DNA of 64,000 nucleotides, taken from assembly GCA_937969505.1 (NCBI GenBank), contig CALBWA010000019.1:1-64000 (forward strand), given 5' to 3'. This stretch comes from an uncultured Erythrobacter sp. Its GTDB lineage: Bacteria > Pseudomonadota > Alphaproteobacteria > Sphingomonadales > Sphingomonadaceae. The notes below the pieces were generated by a model that saw nothing but the letters and a program-made list of their open reading frames with translations, did no database searches and had not been told where the DNA came from. Positions 20,229-29,221 of the stretch are shown one piece after another (position 1 is the stretch's first letter; every line of letters begins with the position of its first letter). The position numbers were made by a program, and so were the translations under genes.

Positions 20229-20243
20229 TTAGCGACTGGTTAA
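20229..20243. promoter_or_regulatory. CtrA-like box between chemoreceptor and VWA genes
   Basis: TTAG-N7-TTAA at 20229-20243 differs by one base from the CtrA consensus TTAA-N7-TTAA. It is in the 123-bp divergent region. Chemotaxis genes are common CtrA targets in alphaproteobacteria. One mismatch and the short motif make chance likely. Confidence 0.25.
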
Positions 20244-20302
20244 ATTGTCAGCATTGTGCGTGTGGGCTGGCGCAGCAGGGAATGAGTGGTTAAAGCGAAC
20301 CC

Positions 20303-21487
20303 ATGTTTTTCAACTTCATGGACGAGCTGCGCGAGGCCGGTATCGGCGCCTCTTTCAAGGAACACCTGACCCTGCTTGAAGCGCTGGAGAAGGATGTCAT
20401 CGAGCAGACACCTGAAGCATTTTACTACCTTTCACGTGCAACCTTCGTAAAAGATGAGGGAAAACTCGATCTGTTCGATCAGGTTTTCCAGAAAGTCTTC
20501 AAAGGAATCATGACCGATTATGGCCAGAACCCGGTCGAAATTCCCGAGGATTGGCTGAAGGCTGTCGCCGAGAAATTCCTGAGCGAGGAGGAAATGGCCA
20601 AGATCGAGAGCCTGGGTGACTGGGACGAGATCATGGATACGCTGAAGAAGCGCCTGGAGGAGCAGGAAAAGCGGCACGAGGGTGGCAACAAGTGGATAGG
20701 TACGGGCGGCACATCGCCTTTCGGCCACTCCGGCTACAATCCCGAAGGGGTCCGTATTGGCGGCGAAAGCAAGCACAAGCGCGCGGTGAAAGTGTGGGAA
20801 AAGCGCGAGTTCAAGAACCTCGACAACACCAAGGAGCTGGGCACCCGAAATATCAAGATGGCGCTACGCCGGCTGCGTCGCTTTGCTCGTGAAGGCAACC
20901 CCGATCAACTTGACCTTGATGCGACGATCAAAGGCACAGCGAAGCAAGGCTGGCTCGACATTCACATGCGCGCCGAGCGCCGCAATGCAGTGAAATTGCT
21001 GCTATTTCTTGATGTTGGCGGATCGATGGACCCATTCATCAAACTGGTCGAGGAGCTGTTCAGCGCAGCGACTGCCGAGTTCAAGAATCTGGAGTTCTTC
21101 TACTTCCACAACTGCCTGTACGAAGGTGTGTGGAAGGACAACCGCCGACGCTGGCAGGAACGCACAAAGACCTGGGACGTGCTGCATAAATACGGGCACG
21201 ACTACAAGATTGTGTTCGTTGGCGATGCTGCAATGAGCCCCTATGAAATCACCCATCCGGGCGGATCGGTTGAACATATGAACGAGGAAGCCGGCGTGAC
21301 CTGGATGCAGCGGGTAGCCAACACCTATCCTGCTACGGTCTGGCTGAACCCCGTGCCGGAAAAGCAGTGGAGCTATTCGCAGAGCACAAAAATTCTGAAA
21401 GAGCTGGTCAACGACCGCATGTATCCGCTCACCCTTGACGGGTTGGATGATGCCATGCGCGAATTGAGCCGCAAACAAGGCCATTGA
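20303..21487 (+). CDS. VWA-domain (CoxE-like) protein
   Basis: The 394-residue protein has an N-terminal helical half and a C-terminal von Willebrand A domain. The MIDAS strand reads LLFLDVGGSMDPFI, so the usual DxSxS is DxGxS, as I recall for CoxE-like members. It then has YFHNCLYEGVW, and VGDAAMSPYEI as the later MIDAS Asp region. The family partners with MoxR ATPases; the matching ATPase is at 17536. The middle has a short basic KHKRAVKVWEKREFKNLD segment. The ATG is at 20303. The stop overlaps the next gene (TTGA). Confidence 0.93.
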   Translation: MFFNFMDELREAGIGASFKEHLTLLEALEKDVIEQTPEAFYYLSRATFVKDEGKLDLFDQVFQKVFKGIMTDYGQNPVEIPEDWLKAVAEKFLSEEEMAKIESLGDWDEIMDTLKKRLEEQEKRHEGGNKWIGTGGTSPFGHSGYNPEGVRIGGESKHKRAVKVWEKREFKNLDNTKELGTRNIKMALRRLRRFAREGNPDQLDLDATIKGTAKQGWLDIHMRAERRNAVKLLLFLDVGGSMDPFIKLVEELFSAATAEFKNLEFFYFHNCLYEGVWKDNRRRWQERTKTWDVLHKYGHDYKIVFVGDAAMSPYEITHPGGSVEHMNEEAGVTWMQRVANTYPATVWLNPVPEKQWSYSQSTKILKELVNDRMYPLTLDGLDDAMRELSRKQGH

Positions 21488-22161
21488 GCCATTCGGGATT
21501 GCCCGACGGGATTACGGTGCGAGATCCCCGTCCGATCGCGGCAGAGGCGCCCTACACATTTTTCCTGCCACCACCCGAACATGTTGATGCAGTTCAATCA
21601 GGCGACTTGGTCAAGGCAATCTTCAGCGACCGCGACGGCGGCCACGACGCTGAACGCATGTGGGTCACGGTTGAACGTGTCATGGCCGATCATTTTGTCG
21701 GCACCCTTAGCAACGCTCCCGCCGATATGCAGAACCTGGCAGAGGGAGAGCCGGTTGCCATCCCCCAATCGCATCTGATTGCCATCCTGCCCGGAGACAA
21801 TCGCGCTCTGCCGGATGTTGAGCGTCCGCGCGAGCATTGGGAGCGCTGCATGGTGGATCAATGCGTGCTGGATGGCCGTAGCAAGGTTGATTACCTATAC
21901 CGCGAACCTGCAGACATGGACCGCGAGGGAGATGCCGATCCCGACAGCGGATGGCGCCTTCGCGGTACTGAAGCGGGAATTGCCGAGGACGAAGCACACG
22001 GCGCCGCCCCGCAATATGTTGCGCTAGGGGCAGTTCTCAACCGTGATGACCGATGGCTGGGATTGATTGACGAGCCGGCGGGCTTCGCCTGGCACTGGCA
22101 GGACGATACCGGGGAGTTCACCCGATATGACCGCGCCGATCTGCTGGACAACCACGGCTAA
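21484..22161 (+). CDS. DUF2314-like / DUF2185-like two-part protein
   Basis: The 225-residue protein has an N-terminal part (about 35-105: DLVKAIF, ERMWVTVERV, FVGTLSNAP) like DUF2314 and a C-terminal part (about 120-175: CVLDGRSKVDYLYREP, then DSGWRLRGTE) like DUF2185. Both families occur as small cytoplasmic or immunity-related proteins of unclear role. The TTG start at 21484 overlaps the VWA stop; no nearer ATG gives the conserved N-terminus, but this start is not certain. The family calls are from memory of motif shape. Confidence 0.75.
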   Translation: MSHSGLPDGITVRDPRPIAAEAPYTFFLPPPEHVDAVQSGDLVKAIFSDRDGGHDAERMWVTVERVMADHFVGTLSNAPADMQNLAEGEPVAIPQSHLIAILPGDNRALPDVERPREHWERCMVDQCVLDGRSKVDYLYREPADMDREGDADPDSGWRLRGTEAGIAEDEAHGAAPQYVALGAVLNRDDRWLGLIDEPAGFAWHWQDDTGEFTRYDRADLLDNHG

Positions 22162-22168
22162 TGCGCAT

Positions 22169-22885
22169 CTACCAAGGCAGTTCGCTGCCCTGCAAATCGT
22201 AGAATTTGCCGCTGCTATCCGTCGTTAGCCCTGAGATCACTTCGCGCTGTCCACTAACGCTTTCCTCCACCGTCCAACGGGCATTCGCACCGCCCATGTC
22301 GGTCTGGGTCCAACCGGGTGACAGACCAATAACAATCGCGTGCTTATCCTCCAGATCCTGCGCCAGGCCGCGTGCGATCATGTTCAGCGCTGCCTTGCTG
22401 GAGCGATAGAGATAGGTTCCACCAGATGTGTTCTGTGCAATTGATCCCAGCGCCGAGCTGATCATGACGATGGTCTTGCCCTCGCTCGCCAGAACATTGG
22501 GAATCAGCGCTTCGCTCACCCGCATCGCGCCGAGCAGGTTCACATTCATCATGTCGGCCCACATATTATAATCGATACTGCCGAGAGCCTGGCCATCACG
22601 CGCTTCCTCTCGCGCATCTGCACCCATGGTACCGGCATTGTTGACGAGAATATCGATCGGACGATCACCCAACGTCTTTTTCAGCGCAGCAACACTGTCG
22701 CACTTGGCAACATCGAGTTCGGCAATCTCCAGCCTATCAGGATATTTCTGAGCAAGTTCATAGAGCTGTGTCGCCTTGTCGGGCGTGCGGCATGCAGCAA
22801 TCACCGTTTCGCCTGCTTCAAGCGCCTGGCGCGTGTGTTCAAGACCAATCCCGCGATTGGCACCGGTAATCAGAGTAACAGTCAT
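22169..22885 (-). CDS. SDR-family oxidoreductase
   Basis: The 238-residue protein is a classical short-chain dehydrogenase: TGANRGIGLEHTRQAL (cofactor loop), ELDVAKCD, VNNAGTMGA, MISSALGSIAQN and the catalytic Tyr-Lys in YLYRSSKAALNMIARGL. It resembles C-factor/CsgA-like SDRs, but the substrate is unknown. It follows namZ by 27 bp on the same strand and converges on the DUF2314/DUF2185-like gene. Confidence 0.95.
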   Translation of the reverse strand: MTVTLITGANRGIGLEHTRQALEAGETVIAACRTPDKATQLYELAQKYPDRLEIAELDVAKCDSVAALKKTLGDRPIDILVNNAGTMGADAREEARDGQALGSIDYNMWADMMNVNLLGAMRVSEALIPNVLASEGKTIVMISSALGSIAQNTSGGTYLYRSSKAALNMIARGLAQDLEDKHAIVIGLSPGWTQTDMGGANARWTVEESVSGQREVISGLTTDSSGKFYDLQGSELPW

Positions 22886-22912
22886 GAATTTCCTTTTGGC
22901 TGAGATCGCCGG

Positions 22913-24124
22913 TCAATAAAGCAGAAGCGCGCTCACCTCGTCCTTCCACTCGACTTCATCAACTGAGGCCAGCCGATCAAGTTCCGCCGGACCAGCTGAT
23001 GGATCATCAACCCATTCGCGCAAAGCCGGGCCGCCGTTGATCACATCAATGGCAAGCACATCATCGGTGTACTCGTATTTGAAGTCTTTTCCCCGCCAGA
23101 TCGGATAGTCGGGATACAGCTGACGAATGGCCTTGAAGGCGAGCGCTTGCAGGCGCCATGGTCGGAAGGCAGCATGGTCGTATTGCGGACCTTCGGCATG
23201 GATCATCAGCGCGTTGCACAGCTTGCCCTGATGCTTGTGAAAGGTCGGCTCGAACCAGCAATCGCGCACTATGCAGCCTGCCAGCCATTCTGGCGCAATG
23301 TGCTGCATCCGTTCCAGCACCGCCTTTGCGTCCACGTCAGGCGCACCGAACAGCACTTCGAGCGGGCGAGTCGTTCCCCGCCCCTCGCTCAACGTCGCGC
23401 CTTCGATCATCACTGTTCCGGCATAGGCTCGCGCCATGTTCACACTGGCAGCATTGGGACTGGGGTTGATCCAGACGCGGTCAGTCGGCCAACCGAAACC
23501 GGGGCCATCGGGCTCCCAGCCTTCCATGGCGATAACCCGATAATCCACATCGAGATCAAAGTGGCGAATAAACCAATGGCCCATCTCGCCCAGGGTCAGC
23601 CCGTGCCGCATCGGCATCGCAGCTGCACCAACAAAGCTTTCATGACCTAGAAGCAGTTTCGTGCCTTCTACCGGGCGGCCTGCCGGATTGGGCCGGTCGA
23701 GCACCCACACGCTTTTGCCCGCCTTCTCCGCTTCTTCGAGCAGATACAGCAGCGTCGTGACAAAGGTGTAGATGCGGCAGCCAAGGTCCTGAAGATCGAA
23801 CAGAAACACATCTGCGCTCGACATCATCTGCATGGTCGGGCGGCGAACTTCGCCATAGAGGCTGAATATCGGAATGCCGTAGCGAGGATCGGTCTCGTCC
23901 TCGGTCTCGACCATATTGTCTTGCTTGTCCCCTTTCAGACCATGTTGCGGCCCGAACGCGCTGGTCACATTGACCCCAGCTTCGATCAGGGCATCGAGCG
24001 AATGGGTCAAATCCTGTGTGACGGAGGCGGGATGCGCGACAAGGGACACACGCTTTCCATCAAGTTCTTGCAGCAGTGCCTTGTCGCCCAGCAGGCTATC
24101 AATCCCGAATTGAACGCTGCTCAT
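22913..24124 (-). CDS. namZ: DUF1343 family exo-beta-N-acetylmuramidase (NamZ-like)
   Basis: The 403-residue protein has the DUF1343 core: VSLVAHPASVTQDL, VTSAFGPQHGLKGDKQDN, VFLFDLQDLGCRIYTF, WVLDRPNPAGRPVEG and a MRHGLTLGEMGHWF stretch. NamZ removes terminal MurNAc from peptidoglycan fragments during recycling. There is no signal peptide, so this copy should be cytoplasmic, unlike exported Bacillus NamZ. The ATG at 24124 has GGAGG 7 nt upstream; a TTG at 24154 is weaker. The start overlaps the stop of the DOMON-like gene (ATGA). Confidence 0.9.
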   Translation of the reverse strand: MSSVQFGIDSLLGDKALLQELDGKRVSLVAHPASVTQDLTHSLDALIEAGVNVTSAFGPQHGLKGDKQDNMVETEDETDPRYGIPIFSLYGEVRRPTMQMMSSADVFLFDLQDLGCRIYTFVTTLLYLLEEAEKAGKSVWVLDRPNPAGRPVEGTKLLLGHESFVGAAAMPMRHGLTLGEMGHWFIRHFDLDVDYRVIAMEGWEPDGPGFGWPTDRVWINPSPNAASVNMARAYAGTVMIEGATLSEGRGTTRPLEVLFGAPDVDAKAVLERMQHIAPEWLAGCIVRDCWFEPTFHKHQGKLCNALMIHAEGPQYDHAAFRPWRLQALAFKAIRQLYPDYPIWRGKDFKYEYTDDVLAIDVINGGPALREWVDDPSAGPAELDRLASVDEVEWKDEVSALLLY

Positions 24125-24648
24125 GCGCTGGCCTCCAGATGAAGGGCCCGGCAATCCTCGCTGTGGAACTCCGGCTTGCCATCCTGAAATGCCAGGGCCC
24201 AGAACTGAATGTTGCCCTGTGCATCTTCCACCACCGCATTGAGAGCAACGTCAGCAGGCAGTGGCAATTCGCTGGCAATGTCCGCGCTCAACATCAGTGT
24301 GCCATCCGAATGCGCGCAAGCAATCGCGATGTTATCAACCGGAGCATCGCGGCTGTTGCGGCGAAAATCGTCAAAATCATAACAAGCCCATTGGGTTGAA
24401 GGCGAAAGATTGAACTCGCGATAATAGCTGCCGCCATCAGGCTGCCAGAATATTTCAAAGCAGGTCGTCTTCCACAGATTATCCTGTCTGCTGGACATGG
24501 TGTGGTCGGGAACCTTTATGCCGCCAACATTGCCGTCGAGCCGAAACTGCGCACGGCAACCCCTTTCAGTTGGTTGAATCGCAGCGCTTACGGAGGTGAT
24601 GGGCCCGGCATCACAATGCGGGTGAAGGATCATCTTGTGCATGCCCAT
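24121..24648 (-). CDS. DOMON-like domain protein
   Basis: The 175-residue protein has a beta-rich core (TSVSAAIQPTERG, RAQFRLDGNV, LWKTTCFEIFWQP, YREFNLSPSTQWACYDFDDFR, NAVVEDAQGNIQFWALAF). It matches the bacterial DOMON-like family, soluble carbohydrate or haem-binding-type folds of unknown role. The start was set at ATG 24648 because homologues start near HPH; ATGs at 24642 and 24633 are possible. The frame stays open further upstream but would run into the tyrS leader. It is coupled to namZ, with which a sugar-related role could be linked. Confidence 0.78.
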   Translation of the reverse strand: MGMHKMILHPHCDAGPITSVSAAIQPTERGCRAQFRLDGNVGGIKVPDHTMSSRQDNLWKTTCFEIFWQPDGGSYYREFNLSPSTQWACYDFDDFRRNSRDAPVDNIAIACAHSDGTLMLSADIASELPLPADVALNAVVEDAQGNIQFWALAFQDGKPEFHSEDCRALHLEASA

Positions 24649-24721
24649 GCTATTGCGCAGGAGGTTAGCGGCTGCAAGCCACTTGGAGCGCGCGCAAGAG
24701 GCTGCTAGTGGCGCGCGCATC

Positions 24722-25951
24722 ATGAGTGAATTCAAATCCGACCTCCTCCAGCTCCTCAGCGAGCGTGGCCATCTGCACCAGATTACCGATGCGGGCGCAC
24801 TTGATGCGCTGGCGCAAAAGGAAGTCGTGACGGGTTATTGCGGATTTGATCCTACAGCGCCCTCGCTCCATATCGGCAATCTTGCATCGATCATGCTGCT
24901 CAAACGGCTGCAACAGGCTGGCCACCGCCCTATTGTCATCATGGGCGGCGGAACAGCGAAGGTCGGCGATCCATCGGGCAAGGATGAAACCCGCACCATG
25001 CTGACCGAGGAGAAACTCGCCAGCAACATTGCCTCCATCCTCGGCAGTTTCGAGAAAATGCTACGCTTTGACGATAGCGATACGGGCGCCATCCTGCTCA
25101 ACAATGATGATTGGCTCGGGAAGCTCAGTTACATCGAGATGCTGCGCGATGTCGGGCCTCATTTCACCATCAATCGCATGCTGACCTTCGATTCGGTCAA
25201 AACCCGGCTGGATCGCGAGCAGCCGCTGACCTTCATCGAATTCAATTACATGATCATGCAAGCGTATGACTTCCTGGTCCTGGCGCGCGACTATGGCTGC
25301 CGTTTACAGCTGGGTGGTAGCGATCAATGGGGCAACATCGTCAACGGGATTGAGCTGACCCGCCGAATGGACAGCAAAGAAGTCTATGGCTTTACCGCGC
25401 CGCTGATCACTCGTGCCGATGGGGCCAAGATGGGCAAGTCGGTTTCCGGGGCTGTCTGGCTTAAAGAAGAACAATTGCCATCGTATGATTTCTGGCAATA
25501 TTGGCGCAACACCGATGACCGCGACGTGGGCAAGTTCCTGCGCCTGTTTACCGACCTTCCCCTGGACGAGATCGCCCGGCTTGAAGCCTTGGAAGGTGCA
25601 GAGATCAACAACGCCAAGGAAGTGCTCGCCAATGAAGTGACCGCCATGGTCCGCGGCGCGGACGCAGCCTCTGCAGCACAAGCAACGGCGCGCGATACCT
25701 TTGCGGGTGGCGGTGCCGGAGAAGATTTGCCCACGCTGGCGCTGGGCGAAGACGGTATGCGCATTGGCGCAGTGCTAGCCGCAATCGGCTTCACTGCCTC
25801 CAATGGCGAGGCCAAACGCAAGATTGCCGAAGGCGCGGTCAAGCTTGATGGCGAGCCGATTTCTGATCCTGGCCATCTGGTGCAGGCCAATGACGGTGCG
25901 CAGATCAAGCTCAGCCTGGGCAAGAAGAAGCACGGCATTCTCATCCGTTAA
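24722..25951 (+). CDS. tyrS: Tyrosyl-tRNA synthetase
   Basis: The 409-residue class I synthetase has YCGFDPTAPSLHIGNL (the HIGH-like motif), GGGTAKVGDPSGK, MIMQAYDFLVLARDYGCRLQLGGSDQWGNI for tyrosine binding, and the DGAKMGKS (KMSKS-type) loop. The C-terminal S4 domain ends in KLSLGKKKHGILIR. The ATG at 24722 was chosen because conserved sequence starts there and upstream codons overlap the divergent gene. Confidence 0.98.
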   Translation: MSEFKSDLLQLLSERGHLHQITDAGALDALAQKEVVTGYCGFDPTAPSLHIGNLASIMLLKRLQQAGHRPIVIMGGGTAKVGDPSGKDETRTMLTEEKLASNIASILGSFEKMLRFDDSDTGAILLNNDDWLGKLSYIEMLRDVGPHFTINRMLTFDSVKTRLDREQPLTFIEFNYMIMQAYDFLVLARDYGCRLQLGGSDQWGNIVNGIELTRRMDSKEVYGFTAPLITRADGAKMGKSVSGAVWLKEEQLPSYDFWQYWRNTDDRDVGKFLRLFTDLPLDEIARLEALEGAEINNAKEVLANEVTAMVRGADAASAAQATARDTFAGGGAGEDLPTLALGEDGMRIGAVLAAIGFTASNGEAKRKIAEGAVKLDGEPISDPGHLVQANDGAQIKLSLGKKKHGILIR

Positions 25952-25995
25952 GCCAGCGCGCTTACACAGCTTACGCGAATGCTACCCCCGACATA

Positions 25996-26010
25996 GTCCC
26001 GTATCGGGAC
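25996..26010. repeat. Short perfect hairpin after tyrS
   Basis: GTCCCG-TAT-CGGGAC is a 6-bp hairpin 45 nt after the tyrS stop. There is no T-run, so it is a poor intrinsic terminator; it could be a transcript-end stabiliser or chance. Confidence 0.35.
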
Positions 26011-26084
26011 ACTAAGGCTTTACCAAATATCAGCGTTTATGCCGCATTAGGGACATAACGAGGGTAACAAAAAGGTCGTTTATT

Positions 26085-26423
26085 GTGTCAGCCGGAGCAA
26101 ATCTGAGCGTTACTGATCTGCGTCGCGCGGCGCGTCATCCGGTGGATTTCCCGGTGATTGTCGAGCACCAGAAACATGGAGATATGAAGCTGCATGTGGC
26201 CAACATCTCGGCCCATGGCTTTATGGTCGATGATGCCGAAAACTTGGGTCGCGGGGACCGCGTGATCATTCGCTTGCCTGTGGTTGGCCGAATCGAGGCC
26301 TATGTTATCTGGCACCGCGAAGAACGCGCCGGTTTTCAGTTTGAACGGATCATTCGTCTGGATGATTTCATGGCGATCATTGATACGCTGCAACCCAATC
26401 CCCGTCTGCGTCGTCCACGCTGA
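26085..26423 (+). CDS. PilZ-domain c-di-GMP-binding protein
   Basis: The 112-residue single-domain PilZ protein has the two c-di-GMP motifs: RxxxR in LRRAARHPV near residue 15 and N-x-S-x-x-G in VANISAHGFMVDD near residue 43. A GTG start is used. It may be an adaptor that reports c-di-GMP level to motility or secretion systems, but no partner genes are adjacent. The following MFS gene is 73 bp downstream on the same strand. Confidence 0.93.
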   Translation: MSAGANLSVTDLRRAARHPVDFPVIVEHQKHGDMKLHVANISAHGFMVDDAENLGRGDRVIIRLPVVGRIEAYVIWHREERAGFQFERIIRLDDFMAIIDTLQPNPRLRRPR

Positions 26424-26496
26424 CAAATTTCACTCTGGCAATCAGTTGAGTGACTGAACGCTTGGCAGCGCTTGCGCGCGGTGCCATGGCGCAATT

Positions 26497-27804
26497 GTGA
26501 GCGCCTCCCCGAAAGATATACCCCCTGCCCCGAGGCATCCGATTCAGGTTGCCAATTTCCGCGCCTATTGGCTTTCGCGCCTGTCCATGACGCTGGCGCA
26601 ATATGCGATGCTGCTTATCATCGGGTGGCAGACCTACAATCTGGCGCGCGACGGCGGGATGAGTATTGCCGAGGCATCAGGCCAATTGGCCTTGATTGGA
26701 TTGCTCCAGTTCTTGCCACTGTTCATCCTCACGCCCTTTTCCGGACTTGCGGCTGACCGCTTTGACCGCAGGCGTTTGGGTCAGCTGACTGTTTTCCTGC
26801 AATTGCTGTGCGCTGCGGCGCTGGGCTGGTTCACTTGGAACGGGCAGATCACGCTGGTCGTCCTTTACGCCGTCGCCATTGTGCTGGGATTTGCGCGCGG
26901 ATTCGCAGGCCCTGCATTGTCATCGCTTGCCCCCAATCTGGTGCCCAAGGCGATCCTGCCGACCGCCATCGCTCTTTCATCCATATCTTGGCAGATGGGG
27001 ATGATCGGTGGCCCGGCACTAGGCGGCTATCTCTATGCCATTATGCCTGCCTTGCCCTATCTGGTGGCAACCGGGCTGTTTACGCTCTCGCTCCTTACCT
27101 TGGGAATGATCGGCGATGTCCCCCAACCCGCCGTGCGCAGGGATCAGCGCCCGATCGGCGCAATTGTCGATGGCATGCGATATGTCGTGCACAACAAGAT
27201 GGTGCTTGGCGCGATTACGCTTGACCTGTTTGCTGTCTTCCTCGCCGGAGCCAACGCCCTTCTTCCGGTATTTGCTCGCGACATTCTGCAAGTGGGCGAG
27301 ACCGGCCTTGCTCAATTGGCCATGGCACCGGGCATCGGCGCGGCTTTGACCGCAGCCTATTTCTCGTTCCGCCCGATCAAAACCAATGTCGGGCCCAAGA
27401 TGCTGGGTGCAGTCGTCGTGTTCGGCGTGGCAACAATCGTCTTTGGCCTGTCGACATCAATGATCCTTAGCCTGGCCATGCTGTTCATTATTGGCGCCGC
27501 TGACATGTTCAGCGTCTATATCCGACAATCACTGATCCAGTTGCACACGCCGGACGAAAAGCGCGGCCGCGTCTCTTCGGTATCGCTGCTGACCATCAGC
27601 GCATCGAACGAGGGCGGCGATGCCTTCTCCGGCGCGCTCGCTTATGTCATCGGTCCTGTGGCCGCTCTGGTTGCGGGCGGCGCAGGGGCAATTATAACGG
27701 TGGCCCTATGGAGTCGCCTGTTTCCGGTTCTGCGGACCACGAAAACCTTTGATCCGCCAGAAGAATTGCAGGATGACGAGGCAGCACAAGCTGCACCACG
27801 ATAA
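26497..27804 (+). CDS. MFS transporter (EntS-like exporter group)
   Basis: The 435-residue integral membrane protein has about 11-12 hydrophobic helices. Its MFS loop 2-3 motif is [15 protein letters not shown], and FVRG-type [19 protein letters not shown] follows helix 4. The sequence style matches the MFS_3/EntS group of exporters. The substrate is not evident. GTG start at 26497. The next gene, cysK, follows after 23 bp with its own ribosome-binding site, suggesting an operon; a cysteine-related export role is only conjecture. Confidence 0.92.
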   Translation: MSASPKDIPPAPRHPIQVANFRAYWLSRLSMTLAQYAMLLIIGWQTYNLARDGGMSIAEASGQLALIGLLQFLPLFILTPFSGLAADRFDRRRLGQLTVFLQLLCAAALGWFTWNGQITLVVLYAVAIVLGFARGFAGPALSSLAPNLVPKAILPTAIALSSISWQMGMIGGPALGGYLYAIMPALPYLVATGLFTLSLLTLGMIGDVPQPAVRRDQRPIGAIVDGMRYVVHNKMVLGAITLDLFAVFLAGANALLPVFARDILQVGETGLAQLAMAPGIGAALTAAYFSFRPIKTNVGPKMLGAVVVFGVATIVFGLSTSMILSLAMLFIIGAADMFSVYIRQSLIQLHTPDEKRGRVSSVSLLTISASNEGGDAFSGALAYVIGPVAALVAGGAGAIITVALWSRLFPVLRTTKTFDPPEELQDDEAAQAAPR

Positions 27805-27827
27805 CAAACAAACCAGGAGGCCCTGAC

Positions 27828-28748
27828 ATGAAAGCGGCAAACATTCTCGAAACCATCGGCGGCACCCCCCACATCCGCTTGTCTCGCCTGTTTCCCGATC
27901 ACGAGGTCTGGGTGAAGTCGGAACGCGCCAATCCCGGCGGATCGATCAAGGATCGCATCGCGCTTGCCATGGTCGAGGACGCAGAAGCCTCCGGCGCGCT
28001 CAAGCCAGGCGGCACCATAGTCGAGCCGACTAGCGGCAACACCGGGATCGGCCTAGCCATGGTGGCAGCGGTCAAGGGCTACAAGCTGGTGCTGGTCATG
28101 CCGGAAAGCATGTCGCTGGAACGACGCCGCCTGATGCTGGCCTATGGTGCAAGCTTTGATCTGACTGACAAGGCGAAGGGCATGAAGGGTGCGATCGAGC
28201 GCGCAACAGAGTTGGTTTCGAGCATCGATGGGGCCTGGATGCCCGCACAGTTCGACAATCCGGCAAATGTTGACGTCCACGTGCGCACCACCGCTCAGGA
28301 AATTCTGACCGATTTTGCCGATGCGCCGCCCGCTGCCATGATCACCGGGGTTGGCACTGGAGGACACATCACTGGCTGTGCCGAGGAGTTAAAGCGGCAC
28401 TGGCCCGATATGAAAGCCTATGCGGTAGAGCCAGAGCTGAGCCCGGTTATCGGCGGCGGCCAGCCCGGCCCTCACCCGATCCAGGGCATTGGCGCAGGCT
28501 TCATCCCTTCCAATTTGCACACACAGGCAATCGATGGCGCGATCGCAGTCGATGCAGAGCAGGCCAAGACCATGGCGCGCCGTGCGGCAGCAGAAGAAGG
28601 TATGCTGATCGGCATATCCTCTGGCGCGACGCTGGCCGCCATTGCCAAAAAGCTGCCTGATCTAGCGCCGGGCACCCGTGTACTGGGCTTCAACTATGAC
28701 ACGGGCGAGCGCTATCTTTCGGTGCCCGATTTCCTTCCCGTCGAATAA
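27828..28748 (+). CDS. cysK: Cysteine synthase A
   Basis: The 306-residue PLP enzyme makes L-cysteine from O-acetylserine and sulfide. It shows IGGTPHIRL near the N-terminus, the PLP-lysine motif NPGGSIKDR near residue 42, the substrate loop [22 protein letters not shown] (phosphate loop) and [11 protein letters not shown] ribosome-binding site GGAGG lies just upstream. It follows the MFS gene closely. Confidence 0.97.
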   Translation: MKAANILETIGGTPHIRLSRLFPDHEVWVKSERANPGGSIKDRIALAMVEDAEASGALKPGGTIVEPTSGNTGIGLAMVAAVKGYKLVLVMPESMSLERRRLMLAYGASFDLTDKAKGMKGAIERATELVSSIDGAWMPAQFDNPANVDVHVRTTAQEILTDFADAPPAAMITGVGTGGHITGCAEELKRHWPDMKAYAVEPELSPVIGGGQPGPHPIQGIGAGFIPSNLHTQAIDGAIAVDAEQAKTMARRAAAEEGMLIGISSGATLAAIAKKLPDLAPGTRVLGFNYDTGERYLSVPDFLPVE

Positions 28749-28844
28749 ACCTCTGTACCGCCAGCATTACGGGGACATCGCAGCCCTGTGTTAACCTGAA
28801 ATTGACCCTGTGAGCGCACAAGCTGCATCACAGGAGCAATCGCT

Positions 28845-29123
28845 ATGAAATTCGTAAAACTGGAATCGCGTGGCGGAAATTATCTGGTCGTGGCGCAGAA
28901 TATTGCCTGGCTACGCACAGGAGAAAACGGGCAGACCAATGTCGGCATGGTCGGGGGCCAACCATTGCTGGTGACCGGCTCGATCGAAGAAGTGGCCGAG
29001 ATTATCCAAAAAGGCGTGGCTGAAGGGGATGGAAACGCAGGCACAGCCCACGCGAGTGCTTCGCCGACCAATGGCGCAGCAGCGCAAAATATGGGCCATC
29101 AGGCTGGCCAGCCCGTCATCTGA
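28845..29123 (+). CDS. Small protein of unknown function
   Basis: The 92-residue protein begins with a compact segment (FVKLESRGGNYLVVAQNIAWLRT, then GGQPLLVTGSIEEVAEII) resembling the 'residue-specific' beta unit seen in FlbD-like small proteins, followed by a low-complexity Ala/Gly-rich tail. I do not recognise a named family with confidence. The ATG has CAGGAG 9 nt upstream. It stands alone between cysK and a bidirectional terminator. Confidence 0.7.
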   Translation: MKFVKLESRGGNYLVVAQNIAWLRTGENGQTNVGMVGGQPLLVTGSIEEVAEIIQKGVAEGDGNAGTAHASASPTNGAAAQNMGHQAGQPVI

Positions 29124-29146
29124 CAACTGATTGGTCCCTTAAGGAA

Positions 29147-29180
29147 AAGGCACGGAACCTCTGGTGAGGAACCGTGCCTT
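29147..29180. terminator. Bidirectional hairpin terminator
   Basis: AAGGCACGG (29147-29155) pairs with CCGTGCCTT (29172-29180); the inner part adds CCTC/GAGG around a TGGT loop. A-rich bases precede it (ggaaaagg) and CATCTTT follows. It lies between convergent genes ending at 29123 and 29222, so it could serve both. Confidence 0.75.
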
Positions 29181-29221
29181 CATCTTTGGGGACGCGAGTG
29201 CCCAAAACTCTTGCCCGCAAC

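Noticed and set aside
28791..28805. TTAA-N7-TTGA resembling a CtrA box before the 92-residue gene
   Set aside because: The second half differs from TTAA and the match is weak; I would expect it by chance in a window this size.
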